A stretch of 13,609 nt of DNA from positions 1 to 13,609 of the forward strand of contig CAYFHK010000072.1 in assembly GCA_964342585.1 (NCBI GenBank), read 5' to 3'. The position numbers and the translations under genes were made by a program. A model generated the notes under the pieces. The model searched no databases, had not been told where the DNA came from, and saw nothing but the letters and a program-made list of their open reading frames with translations. The DNA comes from Parvularcula sp964342585. GTDB taxonomy: Bacteria; Pseudomonadota; Alphaproteobacteria; Caulobacterales; Parvularculaceae. Positions 7,562-13,609 of the stretch are shown piece after piece (position 1 is the first letter of the stretch; each line of letters starts with the position of its first letter).

Positions 7562-8722
7562 TTGAACCGTCTCGACAGATATATCTTTCGGCAAGGCGCG
7601 TTGCCATCCCTTCTCATCCTGATTTGCGCGACAGCCGTGATCTGGCTGACGCAAATCCTCCAACGCGTCGATTTGATGGTCGAGGATGGCGGGAGCCTCG
7701 TCTCTTTCCTCAAGGTCACGATCTTTCTTATCCCAAGCCTTTTGGGGGTTATCATCCCCTTCGCGGCCCTCGCGGGTGCGCTTTACTGTTTTAATATGCT
7801 GGCCACCGATAACGAGTTGCCCGTGATGGGGGCGGCCGGGGCGAGCCGGCTTCGCATTGCACGGCCCCTTATTCTGATGTCGGCGATTGCGAGCGTCGGC
7901 GTGTTGATCATCAACGCCGATTTGCAACCACGCAGCTACCGCATGCTCAAAGACACGGTGCAAGCCGTGCGCTCTGATGTCGCGCGCTCGCTGATCCGGT
8001 CCGGGGTGTTTTCAAAGGTCTCAAACGGCATCACGGTTTATGCGGAAGAAGCGCGCCCAGGTGATCAATACATCGGCCTACTCATCCACGACGAGCGCAA
8101 GCCAAACGACGCACGTACCTATACGGCCGAACGGGGCCTTTTTCAGGTGACCGGTGCAGGGCCGCGCCTTTTGCTCGCGCGCGGCACGCTTCAGCGGATC
8201 GACCCCGCCTCCGGCAATGTTGAAATTCTCCGGTTTACCGAGACGGCTGTGGACTTGGCCAGCTTTCGCGATGAGTCGATAGAGCGCACACGTGATTCGA
8301 CGGAGCGCTATATTGGCGAATTGTTCGTGCCCGACTTGCCGCCGGATGAAGACCCGGGACTGGGCCCACGATTGGTTGCAGAAGGGCACGCGCGCTTGGC
8401 CACACCGCTTTACCCGATCGCCTTTGTCCTGATGGCCTCGGCCATGATGCTGACGGCGCCTGTCTCAAGGCGGGGACACGCGCAACGTATTCTGATGGTT
8501 TTAGCGGCGGCGATCACGCTGCGGACTCTCGGCTTCACCGCACAGAGTGCTGGCGAGGCAGCGATGCTGGGCAACGCCCTCCAATACCTATTGCCGCTGA
8601 TCGCGATCGTAGCCTCCATCGTGGTGTTAACCGGCCGCTTTTGGCGCGTGAAACGCCGCCCGCCGCCCCAGCTAAAGACCGTCCTGCAAGATCCGCAACG
8701 CGTTCGGAGCTCGCTGGCATGA
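7562..8722 (+). CDS. lptF: LPS export ABC transporter permease LptF
   Basis: This is a 386-residue inner-membrane permease of the LptB2FG transporter, which extracts LPS from the inner membrane. Three N-terminal helices (about residues 13-33, 53-76 and 100-118) are followed by a periplasmic beta-jellyroll domain (about 120-275) and three C-terminal helices (about 281-297, 305-325 and 338-358). The cytoplasmic DNELPVMGAAGAS segment (83-95) is the coupling-helix region that contacts the LptB ATPase. The start is TTG at 7562: MNRLDRYIFRQ fits LptF N-termini (usually MxxxDRYI) and no ATG is available before the middle of the first helix pair. No strong ribosome site is seen. A basic, proline-rich cytoplasmic tail of about 25 residues ends the protein. 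The stop overlaps the lptG start. Divergent from pepA, as in E. coli. Confidence 0.94.
   Translation: MNRLDRYIFRQGALPSLLILICATAVIWLTQILQRVDLMVEDGGSLVSFLKVTIFLIPSLLGVIIPFAALAGALYCFNMLATDNELPVMGAAGASRLRIARPLILMSAIASVGVLIINADLQPRSYRMLKDTVQAVRSDVARSLIRSGVFSKVSNGITVYAEEARPGDQYIGLLIHDERKPNDARTYTAERGLFQVTGAGPRLLLARGTLQRIDPASGNVEILRFTETAVDLASFRDESIERTRDSTERYIGELFVPDLPPDEDPGLGPRLVAEGHARLATPLYPIAFVLMASAMMLTAPVSRRGHAQRILMVLAAAITLRTLGFTAQSAGEAAMLGNALQYLLPLIAIVASIVVLTGRFWRVKRRPPPQLKTVLQDPQRVRSSLA
8705..8709 (+). promoter_or_regulatory. Ribosome binding site deciding the lptG start
   Basis: CGGAG lies 9 bp before ATG 8719, inside the end of lptF. It favours 8719 over the upstream in-frame ATG-less extension that begins at 8641, which would add 26 proline- and alanine-rich residues foreign to the family. 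Confidence 0.6.
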
Positions 8723-9819
8723 GAGGGATCAGGACGTATCTGTTTTATCTGGGAAAGCGCACGCTTTTCGGCATTGCCGGGCTGTTTCTGGTGATCTGGA
8801 TGCTGGTCGTTTCGATCGATTTGATCGAGGCAATGCGCGAGGTGGGCAAGGTCGAAGACGCAGGCTTTAGCGAAGCCTTGCGAATGACGTTATTCCGCAC
8901 ACCGCAGCTTATCCTCACACTCAGTCCGTTTGTCTTTTTGTTCGGTACGCTGTGGGCCTTCGCGCAAATGTCGAAGTCGAGTGAGGTCGCCGTCTTCCGC
9001 GCCGCTGGCTTATCTGTTTGGCGGATCGTCGCGGCCCCCGTGGTGCTCTCAGTGGCGCTCGGTTTTTTGACGGTGGCGGCGCTCGATCCGGTGGCTGCGA
9101 ACCTTGCCGGCCGTGCACAAACGATCAAGAACGAGATGCGCGGCAAGCAGACGAACCTAATCGAAGCCTTCCGCGAGGGCGTCTGGCTCCGTCAGGCCCA
9201 TGATGGCGTCACCACGATCTTTAGGGCCGATAGCTACGATCCTGTCGCGCAAACACTGTCAGAGGTCACCGTTTGGCGACGGACGACCGAGGGCGAGTTC
9301 ATCGAACGCTGGGACGCGCCCCTCGCCGTCGTCTCGCCAACGAATTTCACCCTGCGCGACGCCAAGCGAACCACGATCCGCGCGGAGGCTGATCCACCCG
9401 TGGCAACCCGGTCCTTCGCGGTCGACATCGATTTGCGCGCCTTGCGAGAGGATGTCGCCCGGCCCTCTTCGCTCTCGGTCTGGCAGTTGCCGGAATTCGC
9501 CGAAATCATGTCGAGCGCCGGGATGCCGACCCAAGACTATTTGCTCCGATATCACGATCTTTGGTCCCTCCCGGTGAAACTGATGGCGATGGTTTTGATC
9601 GCCTGCGCCGTGGCGCTGGGGATCAACAGCCGCAGCGGCGGCACCCCCCTGCTCATCGCCATCGGCATTGCCGCGGGCTTCGCCCTCTTCATCATGGCGC
9701 AGCTCTCCACCGCCATTGCGCGGGCGCAAATTGTGCCAATTGCCCTTGCTGCATGGGCGCCGGGCATTCTCGCCGTGATGGTCGCGGTGACGATGCTCCT
9801 CTACCGCGAAGACGGGTAA
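8719..9819 (+). CDS. lptG: LPS export ABC transporter permease LptG
   Basis: This is a 366-residue partner of LptF in the LptB2FG complex. Its ATG overlaps the lptF stop in an ATGA, a coupling that suits equal production of the two permeases. MRGIRTYLFYLGKR leads into the first helix (about residues 15-35); two more helices follow at about 60-82 and 102-121. KSSEVAVFRAAGLS (86-99) is the conserved cytoplasmic coupling segment. A periplasmic beta-rich domain spans about 125-270, followed by helices at roughly 278-298, 304-325 and 336-358. DLWSLPVKLMAM is the usual entry to the fourth helix. A longer frame opening at 8641 exists but lies wholly within lptF and is rejected. The last residues (LLYREDG) leave almost no cytoplasmic tail. 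Confidence 0.94.
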   Translation: MRGIRTYLFYLGKRTLFGIAGLFLVIWMLVVSIDLIEAMREVGKVEDAGFSEALRMTLFRTPQLILTLSPFVFLFGTLWAFAQMSKSSEVAVFRAAGLSVWRIVAAPVVLSVALGFLTVAALDPVAANLAGRAQTIKNEMRGKQTNLIEAFREGVWLRQAHDGVTTIFRADSYDPVAQTLSEVTVWRRTTEGEFIERWDAPLAVVSPTNFTLRDAKRTTIRAEADPPVATRSFAVDIDLRALREDVARPSSLSVWQLPEFAEIMSSAGMPTQDYLLRYHDLWSLPVKLMAMVLIACAVALGINSRSGGTPLLIAIGIAAGFALFIMAQLSTAIARAQIVPIALAAWAPGILAVMVAVTMLLYREDG

Positions 9820-9826
9820 GGATTCA

Positions 9827-9870
9827 GTTACCCGGTTCGGCTTAACCATTGAGAAATCATGGTTACCCGG
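9827..9870. promoter_or_regulatory. Inverted TTAACCAT-type pair and flanking repeat upstream of lptD
   Basis: The 109-bp gap between lptG and lptD holds TAACCAT (9843-9849), nine bases, then ATGGTTA (9859-9865), a perfect 7-bp inverted repeat. The left arm is an exact CtrA-type half site (TTAACCAT at 9842-9849); the right arm is GTAACCAT on the minus strand. GTTACCCGG also occurs twice (9827-9835 and 9862-9870). A possible weak promoter (TTGAGA 9849-9854, TACGCG 9872-9877, spacing 17) overlaps the palindrome. Regulation of lptD separately from lptFG is inference. Confidence 0.4.
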
Positions 9871-9928
9871 CTACGCGTCCTTCGGGCGAGCTGGGCTTGT
9901 AGCCCGGGGATGGGAAGGATCGCGCGGT

Positions 9929-12220
9929 ATGGCCGCATCGCGGGCAGCGTTGGCGTTTGGGGTGGCTGTCTCGCTCAGCACCGCCCCGTTGAGCATTCCG
10001 CTGGCCAATGCGATGCAAGAATTGTCCGTGCCATCACGCGCGCCGACCGAAACCGTTCTCTTCACCGCCGATCGTGTTTACCGCACGGACGAGGCATCCC
10101 CCATCATCGCGGAGGGCAATGTCGAGGCGCAGTTTGGCGAGCAGCAATTGCTTGCAGACGTCGTCACCTATGACCCTGATCTCGATATCGTCACCGCGCG
10201 CGGCAATGTTTCGGTCTTCGATGGCCAAGGCGGCCAAACCTTCTATGCCGACGACGTTGAGCTGACCGGTGATCTTGCCGACGGCGTTGCGACCAATTTC
10301 AAAGCGCTCTTGGGCGAGCGGACGCGGCTAACAGGCTCTTCGGTCGTCCGTCGCTCTACCGGCCTAAATGACCTGAACAATGCGGCCTTCACGCCATGTG
10401 CAGTCTGCACCGATAAAGGGAACCCCAAACGCCCGACATGGGCCGTGAAGGCGTTTCGGGTGACGCAAGACAAGAACGATCAAGTGATCCGCTTTCGCAA
10501 TGCACTGGTCGAGGTCATGGGCGTTCCTGTTCTTTACACGCCCTATTTCCAATTCCCGGACCCCGAAGTGAAACGCAAATCAGGTTTCCTGACGCCGCGC
10601 TTCGGCACATCCTCCCGGGTCGGCTTTGAGGCGGAGCTCCCCTATTACTGGGCAATCTCCGATTATCAGGACGCGACGTTCTCGCCCCGTGTCTTCACTG
10701 AGCTGGGAACACTCGTGAAGGGCGAATACCGCGTTCGCCGGCACAATAGCGGTGCGGTTATCCAAGCGGGCTTTATCGATGCGGGCAACCTGCCCGATGA
10801 TGAGCAGGCGGCAATCGACGCCGGTCGTTTTGAAGTCCCCAACACGCGGTGGCACCTTTTTGCCGGTGCTTTCTACGATCTGCCGAATGAATGGCGAGCG
10901 TCCGTCGACCTCGATATGGCTTCGGACCAGACTTATCTGCGCACATACGATATCCAGCCAGATGGCGAGCTTCGCGAAACCCTCGATATTCTGCAGCCTG
11001 ATCGTCTGGAGAACCAAATCAGTTTCACACAGCGCAAAGACAATAAATTCACCGACATCTCTGCGCTGATCTTTCAAACGCTTCGCCAGAACGAAGATCG
11101 CGGCTTTATGGCCAATGCCCTGCCGCGCATTCGACATGAGCGGCGCTTTGATGTCGACGGCGCAGGCGGCGAGCTCACATTCGGCGGAGATTTCCTGCAC
11201 CTCAATCGGAACGACGGCCTGGATACCACGCGGCTTTCCGCCTCCGCCACCTATGAAAAGTCCTACATCACGGGCAATGGTCAACGCTTCCGCAGCTTCG
11301 CCCAGCTGCGCGCCGACAGCTATCACTACAATGACGCGAATTTGGGCATCCAGGCCTGTAACGTCGACGATCCGAACTTTGCGACATGTCGCCTGGCGCT
11401 ACCTCGCGACGCCGTCGATGAAGATGGTAACTTTACCACCGCCCGTCTCTTACCGACGGCCGGTGTTGAATGGTCTTATCCGCTAGCGAAGTTCACCCAG
11501 AACGCGACCTTCGTCATTGAACCGCGTATCCAAGCTGTTGTGAGCCCCACTGAAGACTACCGAGACGACGTCTATAACGAGGACAGTCAGTTCTTCCTCT
11601 TCGATACCGCAACCTTGTTCGACTGGAATAAGGCGACCGGCCTCGATCTCTGGGAGGATGGTCAGCGCCTGAATATCGGTTTGGCGGGCAGCGCCGTCTT
11701 CAACAACGGGCTCACCATTAAGGGCGAAATCGGCCAGCAGTTTCGCGCCGACACAAGCGATTCCTTCATCGCCAATTCCGGTCTTGGGGACACCGCATCA
11801 GATGTCGTCGGCCGCCTCGACATCGACTTCGGCCGTTATCTTCGCATGACGAACAATTTCCGGATCGATAACGAGAACGGCGCCCTTCGCCGGGGTGAAA
11901 GCACGCTGAACGGGCGCATTGGTCCCGTGGCCACTGCGCTCGATTACATCCGTGTCGCAGCCCCCACCATCGCCAATGAAGAACGCGTGGATGAATTCCT
12001 CACGGCCCGCGCCAGCGTGGACATCACGGATCGATGGACCATTGGCGGGAATTGGCGTGAGGACCTCGAGGCCGGCGAGACGACGCAACAAAGCGTTTTC
12101 GTCGCATATCGGGACGACTGTACGATTTTCTCGCTCGATTACCGCTTCGACAATGTGGCGGGCGAGGCGTTTGGCGCGAACCGAAGCCTGACCTTCAACA
12201 TCGATATTTACGGATTCTGA
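9929..12220 (+). CDS. lptD: LPS-assembly protein LptD (outer membrane)
   Basis: This is a 763-residue outer-membrane translocon that receives LPS from the periplasmic Lpt bridge and inserts it into the outer leaflet with LptE. A signal peptide covers residues 1-28 (cleavage likely after PLANA). Residues about 42-150 form the OstA/LptA-like jellyroll (TADRVYR, IIAEGNVEA, VTARGNVSVFDG). The rest is the LptD barrel, with conserved VPVLYTPYFQFPDPEVKRKSG-type text near 190 and ELPYYW near 235. The final residue is Phe, as expected for a BAM substrate. Cysteines are C157/C160 (TPCAVC), C477, C487 and C731; E. coli instead has C31, C173 and an adjacent C724-C725 pair. The start is ATG 9929, with GGAAGGA at 9913-9919. 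It follows lptFG on the same strand, but the usual downstream surA-pdxA-rsmA genes are absent here. Confidence 0.95.
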   Translation: MAASRAALAFGVAVSLSTAPLSIPLANAMQELSVPSRAPTETVLFTADRVYRTDEASPIIAEGNVEAQFGEQQLLADVVTYDPDLDIVTARGNVSVFDGQGGQTFYADDVELTGDLADGVATNFKALLGERTRLTGSSVVRRSTGLNDLNNAAFTPCAVCTDKGNPKRPTWAVKAFRVTQDKNDQVIRFRNALVEVMGVPVLYTPYFQFPDPEVKRKSGFLTPRFGTSSRVGFEAELPYYWAISDYQDATFSPRVFTELGTLVKGEYRVRRHNSGAVIQAGFIDAGNLPDDEQAAIDAGRFEVPNTRWHLFAGAFYDLPNEWRASVDLDMASDQTYLRTYDIQPDGELRETLDILQPDRLENQISFTQRKDNKFTDISALIFQTLRQNEDRGFMANALPRIRHERRFDVDGAGGELTFGGDFLHLNRNDGLDTTRLSASATYEKSYITGNGQRFRSFAQLRADSYHYNDANLGIQACNVDDPNFATCRLALPRDAVDEDGNFTTARLLPTAGVEWSYPLAKFTQNATFVIEPRIQAVVSPTEDYRDDVYNEDSQFFLFDTATLFDWNKATGLDLWEDGQRLNIGLAGSAVFNNGLTIKGEIGQQFRADTSDSFIANSGLGDTASDVVGRLDIDFGRYLRMTNNFRIDNENGALRRGESTLNGRIGPVATALDYIRVAAPTIANEERVDEFLTARASVDITDRWTIGGNWREDLEAGETTQQSVFVAYRDDCTIFSLDYRFDNVAGEAFGANRSLTFNIDIYGF

Positions 12221-12322
12221 TCCTGCACCCCACGCTTTTCGCGGGAATCGAGATGCTGCACTGCGCACAACCGCGCTCCGGCACGCGTCTTGAACAGTGC
12301 CACTCCGACGAGCACAAGCAAC

Positions 12323-12329
12323 GGAGGAG
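12323..12329 (+). promoter_or_regulatory. Ribosome binding site deciding the start of the XRE regulator
   Basis: GGAGGAG lies 9 bp before GTG 12339. It is the strongest ribosome site in the window and falls inside the longer reading that begins at GTG 12297, so the shorter start is preferred. Confidence 0.7.
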
Positions 12330-12338
12330 TGGTGGTCC

Positions 12339-12737
12339 GTGGTACATCCGATTGATCTTCATGTTGGGCAGCGGCTACGCCAGCGCCGCTGTCTGTTGGG
12401 CATGACGCAACAGAAACTGGCCGACGCGGTCGGGATCAAGTTTCAGCAAATTCAAAAATACGAGTCCGGCGCAAACCGGGTTTCGGCATCGCGCCTCTGG
12501 GCGCTTGCGGCCGCACTCGATGTGCCGGTGAGCCACTTCTTCGAAGGGCTTTCGAGCGAAGAGGAAGCCGATTTCGATGCGCTGAGCGCTGCGGAAATGG
12601 AAGATCGGCCGCAAATGCCGCCGGAGGTTTTCTCCTCGAAGGAAACCATCGACTTGGTGCGTGCCTATTACAATCTGAAAGAGGAGCCGCGTCGTCGGTT
12701 GCTCGACTTGGCCAAAACCCTCGCTGGCGCGGCCTAA
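12339..12737 (+). CDS. XRE-family helix-turn-helix regulator (PraR/PhrR-like)
   Basis: This is a 132-residue DNA-binding protein. The HTH_3 domain spans about residues 10-66; T23-Q24-Q25-K-L-A begins the first HTH helix and F35-QQIQKYE42 is the recognition helix, followed by SGANRVSASRLW. The opening HPIDLHVGQRLRQRR and the FQQIQKYE text are shared with the alphaproteobacterial PraR/PhrR-like repressors, recalled rather than searched. After an acidic linker (about 70-92) the C-terminal helix KETIDLVRAYYNLKEEP...RLLDLAKTL is the usual conserved tail. I chose GTG 12339 because of the GGAGGAG ribosome site and because family members start with M-x-HP-x-D; GTG 12297 would add 14 unlike residues. 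It lies 118 bp after lptD and 55 bp before hisN. The target genes cannot be read from sequence; the known relatives affect quorum sensing and biofilm formation. Confidence 0.88.
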   Translation: MVHPIDLHVGQRLRQRRCLLGMTQQKLADAVGIKFQQIQKYESGANRVSASRLWALAAALDVPVSHFFEGLSSEEEADFDALSAAEMEDRPQMPPEVFSSKETIDLVRAYYNLKEEPRRRLLDLAKTLAGAA

Positions 12738-12792
12738 CACGATCATCGGCAACGCCGCTGGTCACGTGCATCGCTGACGGGTAAGGGGCGCT

Positions 12793-13608
12793 ATGCCCTC
12801 TTCCCGTTCAACGATGCTAGATACCCTCTTTGTCCGTATCGCCGACGCCGCGGCAGCACAGACGCTGCCGCGCTTTCGTGGTGATACGCCGGTGACAAAC
12901 AAATCCGCCAACGCCTTCGATCCGGTCACGGATGCCGATCGCGATGCCGAGACAGCGATCCGTAAGGTGATCAATGAGGTCTTCCCCGAGGATAGCATTT
13001 TGGGGGAAGAGCACGGATTAACCGAGGGCACGAGCGGCGCCCGATGGGTCATCGACCCCGTTGACGGCACGCGCGCTTTCATCAGCGGTATTCCAGTTTG
13101 GACGACCTTGGTGGGGCGCGAAGATCAGGGCGTGCCCGTCGCGGGCATGATCGATCAGCCTTTCTTGGCTGAGCGCTGGTGTGCCGTGGACGGAGAAACG
13201 TCCTATGTTCGCGACGGTATCGCCGCGAAGGCGCGTGTTTCCGGATTAGAAGACCTGGGCGCAGCGCGGCTGATCGTGACCGATTGCCGGGCCGATGACG
13301 GCTATCTCGACCACGGCGAAGCGCGCGCGATCGCACAGCTCGCCGCGAGCTGCAGGGTCACACGCCAGGGGCTCGACGCCTATGGCTTTGGCCTTTTGGC
13401 GTCTGGGCATGTCGATTTGGCCGTCGAGGCAGCTCTTAATTGGTACGACATCGCCGCCGTTGTTCCCGTGATTGAAGGCGCCGGCGGCGTCGTGATGACG
13501 TGGAACGGCCAACCGGTGCGCGAAGACTTCGAACGCGGTCGTGTGATCATGGCCGCAACTCCAGCCTTGGCTGAGGCGGCGGCGAAGATCCTCAACGAAG
13601 CCCTTTAG
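12793..13608 (+). CDS. hisN: Inositol-monophosphatase-family phosphatase, probable histidinol-phosphatase HisN
   Basis: This is a complete 271-residue enzyme of the IMPase fold, a metal-dependent phosphomonoesterase. The three metal-site motifs are present: G71-E-E-H-G (E72/E73), D88-P-V-D91-G-T-R-A-F, and W217-Y-D219-IAAVVPVIEGAGG. DPVDGTRAFISGIP with WTTLVG is the form seen in HisN histidinol-phosphatases rather than SuhB (DPLDGTTNF) or CysQ, so the likely reaction is L-histidinol phosphate to L-histidinol in histidine synthesis. ATG 12793 has AAGGGG four bases upstream; ATG 12817 (MLDTLFVRIADAA) fits the family length equally well. The TAG at 13606-13608 is one base from the window end. 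No other his gene is near, as is common for hisN in alphaproteobacteria. Activity on related phosphates cannot be excluded. Confidence 0.87.
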   Translation: MPSSRSTMLDTLFVRIADAAAAQTLPRFRGDTPVTNKSANAFDPVTDADRDAETAIRKVINEVFPEDSILGEEHGLTEGTSGARWVIDPVDGTRAFISGIPVWTTLVGREDQGVPVAGMIDQPFLAERWCAVDGETSYVRDGIAAKARVSGLEDLGAARLIVTDCRADDGYLDHGEARAIAQLAASCRVTRQGLDAYGFGLLASGHVDLAVEAALNWYDIAAVVPVIEGAGGVVMTWNGQPVREDFERGRVIMAATPALAEAAAKILNEAL

Positions 13609-13609
13609 T

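Noticed and set aside
8641..8718. Longer N-terminus for LptG from 8641
   Set aside because: It would overlap lptF by 82 bases; ATG 8719 has a ribosome site, an ATGA coupling and a family-like N-terminus.
10580..11326. A 248-codon minus-strand open frame inside lptD
   Set aside because: It is a shadow of the lptD frame with no recognisable motif or ribosome site.
12229..12245. Hairpin CCCACG-CTTTT-CGCGGG after lptD as a terminator
   Set aside because: The stem has an A-C mismatch and is not followed by a T-run.
12258..12300. GCACTG ... CAGTGC inverted repeat before the XRE gene as an autoregulatory operator
   Set aside because: Only 6 bp arms separated by 31 bp; expected by chance at this length, and no second copy is nearby.

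Overview
The window reads as ordinary chromosomal DNA of an alphaproteobacterium. It is moderately GC-rich and densely packed, with several GTG or TTG starts. The evidence for the group is a PraR/PhrR-like XRE regulator, an lptF-lptG-lptD block with an alphaproteobacterial-style LptD (CxxC pair), a TadG/TadE set of the kind common in Caulobacterales, Parvularculales and Hyphomonadaceae relatives, and TTAACCAT-like (CtrA-type) sites in two intergenic gaps. I cannot place it to genus. I see no IS element, tRNA, rRNA, CRISPR array or prophage.

Layout. (1) Bases 1-1059 hold the 3' part of a UvrD/PcrA-type helicase gene cut by the window edge. (2) A 160-bp gap with three CtrA-like half sites precedes a three-gene, plus-strand Tad/Flp-pilus set (1220-4922): a large TadG-like von Willebrand A protein, then two small TadE-like pseudopilins. 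They are spaced 8 and 2 bp apart, so they are probably one operon. (3) Convergent to it, only 10 bp away, lies the minus-strand pair pepA-glk (7428 down to 4933): leucyl aminopeptidase followed after 3 bp by glucokinase. (4) A 133-bp divergent promoter region (7429-7561) carries a striking TGTGCT/AGCACA repeat. (5) The plus-strand lipopolysaccharide-export genes follow: lptF (TTG start), lptG (ATGA overlap) and, after a 109-bp gap, lptD. (6) A small XRE repressor and an inositol-monophosphatase-family histidinol-phosphatase (HisN) complete the window.

How they work together. LptF and LptG form the inner-membrane part of the ABC transporter that extracts LPS, and LptD is the outer-membrane translocon that receives it. 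The Tad set supplies minor pilins or tip-like proteins for a Flp pilus whose secretion machinery (ATPases, secretin, prepilin peptidase) must be encoded elsewhere. PepA, Glk, UvrD and HisN are housekeeping enzymes of peptide turnover, glucose phosphorylation, DNA repair and histidine synthesis.

I found no convincing new multi-gene system. The items most worth a second look are the repeat between pepA and lptF, the inverted TTAACCAT pair upstream of lptD, the large insertion in the TadG vWA domain, the matched G-x4-E prepilin sites in the two TadE proteins, and the LptD cysteine arrangement.
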